From contig JBBHKE010002292.1 in assembly GCA_037447655.1 (NCBI GenBank), forward strand, positions 405,195-469,194: 64,000 bases of DNA, in the 5' to 3' direction. The notes under the pieces are model-generated. The model made no database searches and was not told where the DNA came from. It saw nothing but the letters and a program-made list of their open reading frames with translations. A program made the translations under genes and the position numbers. The stretch comes from Zygnema cylindricum (Eukaryota > Streptophyta > Zygnematophyceae > Zygnematales > Zygnemataceae). Every line of letters begins with the position of its first letter. Positions within the stretch are counted from its first letter, which is position 1. Of the stretch, positions 59,525-64,000 are shown one piece after another.

Positions 59525-60837
59525 CCTGGATGTAACCCTCCTGTCACAAGAATTTATAAGCACAATTTCTTTGAGCAAGAGGAATTAAAGAAACAGATCA
59601 AGGAACTCCTAGAGAAAGGAAATATTCAACCCCGCAAATCACCGTACGGAGCACCAATTCTCTTTGTCCAAAAAGAAAGACGGAACGTTGAGAATGTGTG
59701 TCGATTATCGTAGTTTGAACAAGATTACGGTGAAGGATAAGTATCCGTTACCTTTAATTTCTGATTTGATAGGTCGTTTAAAAGGTGCTAAAGTATTTTC
59801 GTTGATTGACCTGCGTAGTGGCTTTAATCGGGTGCCAATTAGAATTGAAGATGTTGATATAACTGCTTTCAAGACTAGGGTGGGTTATTTCGAATAGATA
59901 GTGATGCCATTCGGCTTAACGAATGTACCGCATACTTCCCAAAGATTAATGAACCAAACCTTTTCAAATTACATAGATGAGTTTGTCCAAATGTTTATAG
60001 ATGATATTTTAGTTTACAGTGAATCTAAAAAACAACATGTAATTCATTTAAGAAGAATGTTAGAAAGGTTAAGAGAAAGAAAATTATATGGAAAATTGTC
60101 AAAATCCAGCTTTCTTAAAAGTGAACAATTATTTTGGGGACACATAGTTAGCGGGGAAGGTGGTAAAACAGATCCATCCAGAATTTTAGCAATCCAAAAT
60201 TGGAAACAACCAACTAATATCACAGTAGTTAGATCGTTTTTGGGATGGCCATTTATTACAAGAAATTTATCAGGAACTTCAGTATGTCCGCCGCACCTTT
60301 GACGGATTAACTTCGGGAGAAGGAGACGTTTGTGTGGGGAGCTGATCAGGATGGAGCATTCGAGGAACTAAAAGGGAAGTTGACCTTTGCCCCTACATTG
60401 GTGTATCCTGACCCTGCTGGGGAATTTGAAGTTCTGATCATTACAGAGGCTGGGGAATTTGAAGTTCTAATCATTACAGATGCATCTGATAAAGGTCTAG
60501 GTGCAGTCATAAGTCAAAAAGTCGGCAAACACTTTCATCCTATTGCTTTTGAGTCCAAAAAATTCAATGATGCTGAAAAAAACTATACAACACAGGAAAA
60601 GGAATTACTTGCAATTCTACATGCATTGGTGAAATGGCGTTGTTATTTGCATAATCAAGAATTTACAATTCATTATGATAATAAAACACTTTCTTATTTA
60701 CGGAGATTAAGTGATGCACAGATTATGACTGGTAGACAGGTTAGGTGGATGCAGAAATTAGCATATTTCAAATTTAATGTCAAACATATTCATGGGAAGA
60801 CAAATGTAGTCGCAAATCCTTTAAGTAGATGTTTTGA
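59525..60837 (+). pseudogene. pol: Gypsy reverse transcriptase and RNase H remnant
   Basis: Landmarks: [32 protein letters not shown] then a frameshift into [35 protein letters not shown] with the first catalytic Asp, a TAG where relatives have the Trp of YFEW-type sequence, MPFGLTN, and FIDDILVYSES. RNase H: TDASDKGLGAVISQK, YTTQEKELLAILHAL, KHIHGKTNVVANPLSR. A 33-bp tandem duplication (60419-60451 and 60452-60484) repeats GEFEVLIIT in frame. Confidence 0.92.
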
Positions 60838-60989
60838 AATAAGTGTTATGGTTCAAGATGATTTTTTTCTAGATATTATTAGAAATGGTTATGATAAAGC
60901 TCCTTATTTTGCTGTGATTTGCAAGAATATTTCGGGAGGGAATTCAGACCCATTGAATGAGAGGCATGTCCAAAACTTTAGACTAGAGG

Positions 60990-61850
60990 ATAGTTAACTG
61001 TATTTGCAATCGGGGATAGATTATGCATTCATGAAGTGGGAGACTTAAGAAAACAAATTTTATGGGAAGCTCATGAGCATTTAGGACATATAGGTCGAGA
61101 TAAAACTCTTAGTCGATTGCAAAGTAGATTGTTTTGGCCTTGGATGGCAAAGGAGGTGTCAAAACACGTGGAAAGTTGTGTCCCTTGCCAATAGAGTAAA
61201 CCTAGTACCTAAAAACCTAAAGGTCTCTTAAAACCATTGGATATCCCCGAAAGACCATGGGAATCTGTCAGTGTGGATTTTATTGTCAGGTTGCGTGCTA
61301 CATCTAAAAAGAATGACAGTATCATGGTCGTAGTCGATAGGTTTAGTAAAATGGCAATCTTTATCCCTTGGAAAACCACTCATTCAGTTGTAGATATTAC
61401 AAACTTATATTTTGACAACTTGGTCAAACATCATGGAGTCCCTCTATCTATAATCAGTGATAGAGATTCTAAATTTATGTTTGCTTTTTGGAAAGAATTA
61501 AAGCAAAATTTAGGCTCTGAATTGAAAATGATTACCGCTTATCATCCTTAGACAGATGAACAGATAGAAAGGATGAACCGTACACTAGAGGAAATGCTTA
61601 GGAATGTTTGCAGTGGAATTCAGAACACATGGGAATCTAAACTGCCATTAATGGAATTTGCATACAATTCATGTAAACATGTTAGTACAAGATTCTCACC
61701 ATTTAAAGTTGCATACGGATACCAACCTACAGAAGCATTAGACTTAATAACAGGGGTCATTGAAGAGAATAGAGGTTTTGGAACAGAGTTTTGGGAATAC
61801 GTTCAAACAGTTTGGAAAACTGTCCGGGATTCATTAGTGGAGGTATAAAA
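60990..61850 (+). pseudogene. pol: Gypsy integrase remnant
   Basis: Zinc-binding HEHLGH...CVPCQ, then core residues SVDFIVRL (Asp), ISDRDSKF (Asp) and QIERMNRTLEEML (Glu). Stops fall where relatives have Gln: two after PCQ (about 61191-61213) and one in YHPxTD (61549-61551). Confidence 0.9.
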
Positions 61851-61854
61851 GAGG

Positions 61855-62330
61855 CAAGAATTAAATGCTAACCGCAAACGGGGTGATTGGGTGTTACGCA
61901 CAGGTGACAAGGTTTGGCTTCCTCCAACTCATTACAGGTGCAAGATCGAGGGACAATCAGATCCTTCCGGGAAATTTACTCTTAAGTACATTGGACCATT
62001 TACTGTAAATGAGATGATATCGTCAGTTGTTGCCAAATTGGACTTTCCGCCTTCAACAAAAATTCATCAAGTGATACACATCAGCCAATTCAACCAGCGA
62101 ATCTTCGACCAACTAAAAAGAGAATTGGAATTGGATCCCTCAATAATTATAGAACCTGAAGTACACATATGGGTAATAGATTGGGTTGGTCAACGGTTCA
62201 AGGTCGGCGATACTATTTTCTAGCAAATGCACTATCTAAGAAGGCCTGAGGATGAGTTGACTTTAGAGGATAAAAATTCTGAGTTTTTACGGAGGTATAG
62301 GAGGGATAATAATATAGAAGTCCCGTTTTA
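61855..62330 (+). pseudogene. pol: Gypsy integrase C-terminus with chromodomain-like tail
   Basis: GDKVWLPPTHYR and LKYIGPFTVNEMI are the usual GPY/F-type module (GPF), IHQVIHISQFNQ follows. Then a stop at 62221 splits VIDWVGQRFKVGDTIF from LRRPEDELTLEDKNSEFLRR, which together have the spacing of a chromodomain (LV.W.GRP.ED.TWE). The chromodomain call is inference. Confidence 0.7.
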
Positions 62331-62377
62331 AGAATTAAAGGTATTTTAAATGAGGTCAGTTAAAAATAGGAGGGGAT

Positions 62378-62550
62378 GATGTAACAAAAATAGCGGATAG
62401 AATTTTTTTATAAAGAGGTATTTAGGTGTTATGATTATAGAGTACTAAATTTGGAAGACGTACGCGAAAAAATCACGCTATTTGGAGTTATATTTTAAAA
62501 GTTATAGCGATGGGTGTATTTAGGTGACAACGTGGGGTCTAAAAAACAAG
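62378..62550 (+). repeat. Gypsy 3' LTR fragment
   Basis: Begins TGTAACAAAAATAGCGGAT after AGGAGGGGATGA and matches 51281-51455. Both copies diverge after AACAAG. Here copia integrase follows at once, so either the LTR is short or both are cut at the same place. Confidence 0.75.
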
Positions 62551-62555
62551 TAATA

Positions 62556-64000
62556 TACCTCTAACCAGTTTGAGGAATACCTGAGAGATGAGGGAGTTCA
62601 GCACCACAAAACTGTACCATATTCGGAACAAAATGGGGTAGTTGAGAAGTTAAACGGAACACTAGGAGATAGTGTATGCAGGACATGAGTGAGATTGTGA
62701 TTACAGATTCAAGGAGATCCAAGATACAAGAGAGCTACCGGATACTTCACATATTCTTATGGACTTCGAGGAGACAGAAGTGGAGGAAACGGACCCGACT
62801 TCCATGGATAGGGGAGACGATGAGACAGTAATGAGAAACCCAAGACACCCCTCTATTCCAACTTCAGAGTTTGAGGGAGGAAGAAGGAGCAGTATAAGGA
62901 TACAAGAGAAACAAGTTGCTCGTAAGGTAACTAAGCTGTCTCATCCTGATGAGCCTTAGACATACTTAGAGGCATTGAACAACCCAGAAAATGACAGATG
63001 GATTAGAGCCAAAAATGATGAGATGGCTTCCATCATAGAAACAAATACTTGGGAGCAAGCATATTCTCCTCCAGATAGAAAACCTATTGGCTCCAAATAG
63101 GTATTCAAACTAAAACTGAACCCAGATAATACCATTGAAAGATATAAGGCTCGTTTGGTAGCAAAGGGGTTCAACCAGAAGGAGGGGATTGACTATAATG
63201 AGACGTTTGCTCCTGTTGTTTGGTTCCCATCAGTAAGGATTCTCCTCAGTGTAGCAGCAGCGGAAAACATGGAAATACATCAGCTGGACATTCAGACCGC
63301 CTTCGTCAACGGTGAGTTAGAGGAAGAAATCTTCATGAGGCAACCGGAGGGGTTTGTGGAGAATGGGGAAAAAAGCAAACTCTGTAGGCTCACTAAGTAC
63401 TTATATGGACTTAATCAAGCTCCCCGACAGTGGAATAAGAAACTAGATGAGTTTCTTACTGGTCTAGGATATATCCAGATCAGCTCTGACCATCCTATCT
63501 ATATGTTTGAAGATGAAGATGGTGTGATCTTTATCGCAATTTATGTGGATGATCTTCTGGTGTTAAGTAAGTCTTTGAAAAAAATCAATAAGTTGAAGAA
63601 AGATCTTAGAAGCGAATTTGATATGAAGGATTTAGGGGGGGCAAGATATATTTTGGGAATTCAAATGGAAAGAGATAGGGGGAAAAGGATCATTATACTC
63701 ACTCAGAAAGAAGCAATAGGTAATATGGTTGAGAAATTCCAGATGGAGAAAGCAAATAGTTGTACCACTCCCATGGACTTGAAGAAACTAAGTCATGGGA
63801 GTGTAGAAGGAGGAGTGATAATCTTAGATGATCAGATGAATCAGAGGAGAGAGAGTTTATGAAGTCCATCTTTTACAAACACGTTATAGGAAGTCTAATA
63901 TAATTTATGAATTGTACCAGGCTGGATATAGCGGCATAAGTTGGAGTACTCACTAGGAGTCTTAATGATCCTAAAAAGAGAGACTGGGAGGCTGCCAAGA
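62556..64000 (+). pseudogene. pol: Copia pol fragment, runs off the window
   Basis: Starts inside integrase (NQFEEYLRDEGVQHHKT, NGVVEKLNGTLGDS), then an internal deletion, then linker and reverse transcriptase: YKARLVAKGFNQKEGIDYNE, HQLDIQTAFVNGELEEEIF (first catalytic Asp intact, unlike the copy at 17.1 kb), LYGLNQAPRQWNKK, AIYVDDLLVLSKS, ILGIQMERDRG. Stops at 62957 and 63098 and a frame change near 63840. Family close to the 13.9-19.5 kb element. Confidence 0.92.

Larger units (their letters stand above)
57367..62550 (+). mobile_element. Ty3/gypsy (probable chromovirus) element, 5'-truncated
   Basis: Order: gag, protease, reverse transcriptase, RNase H, integrase, C-terminal chromodomain-like region, polypurine tract (near 62367) and partial 3' LTR (from about 62378). 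RT before integrase identifies the Ty3 order. The 5' LTR and start of gag are missing; the element begins inside the coiled-coil region, directly after an inverted copia LTR piece. Many stops and frameshifts, so inactive. Confidence 0.9.

Overview
This is a repeat-rich nuclear window from a streptophyte, meaning a land plant or charophyte-grade alga. I base that on two spliced genes of plant type (a cysteine-synthase-like PLP enzyme and an IRE-family AGC kinase), GT-AG introns, degenerate CCCTAAA plant-telomere-like sequence, decayed Ty1/copia and Ty3/gypsy retrotransposons, and small TIR elements. The large repeat fraction and the assembly gaps would fit a big-genome charophyte such as Chara, but no sequence here proves the genus.

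Layout. 1-4.4 kb: the 3' part of a plus-strand PLP-enzyme gene (four exons recognised; the exon with the catalytic lysine was not found), with a 9-bp-phased GTAC array in its large intron. 4.4-11.9 kb: no recognisable gene, a (TA)n tract and weak decayed-coding traces. 12.3-19.5 kb: a gypsy gag remnant joined to an almost complete but stop-riddled copia element with a 1.04-kb 3' LTR. 19.5-31.3 kb: AT-rich, GTAC-rich non-coding DNA holding several TA-flanked MITEs, a hAT-type MITE with a perfect 8-bp target duplication inside telomere-like repeats, and long perfect palindromes. 32.2-41.1 kb: one apparently intact 15-exon IRE-like AGC kinase gene (predicted 1531 aa). 41.97-42.77 kb: assembly gap. 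43-48.8 kb: MITE remnants, a second hAT element, a pyrimidine-rich tract. 48.8-50.6 kb: minus-strand DDE transposase pseudogene. 51.3-64 kb: a patchwork of copia fragments, two more copia LTRs, a long inverted repeat, a 5'-truncated gypsy element that keeps traces of every pol domain, and a second copia pol running off the window end.

How it fits together. Only the two cellular genes look functional; they are unrelated and the rest is layered transposon debris. The kinase gene is probably a regulatory protein kinase of the IRE/MAST-like group; the PLP enzyme is probably metabolic. The most unusual structure is a tRNA-like sequence, antisense to the element, at the same offset (about 205-211 bp) in all three copia LTRs. 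It recalls the 5S-bearing LTRs of Cassandra elements, but with a tRNA-type module.
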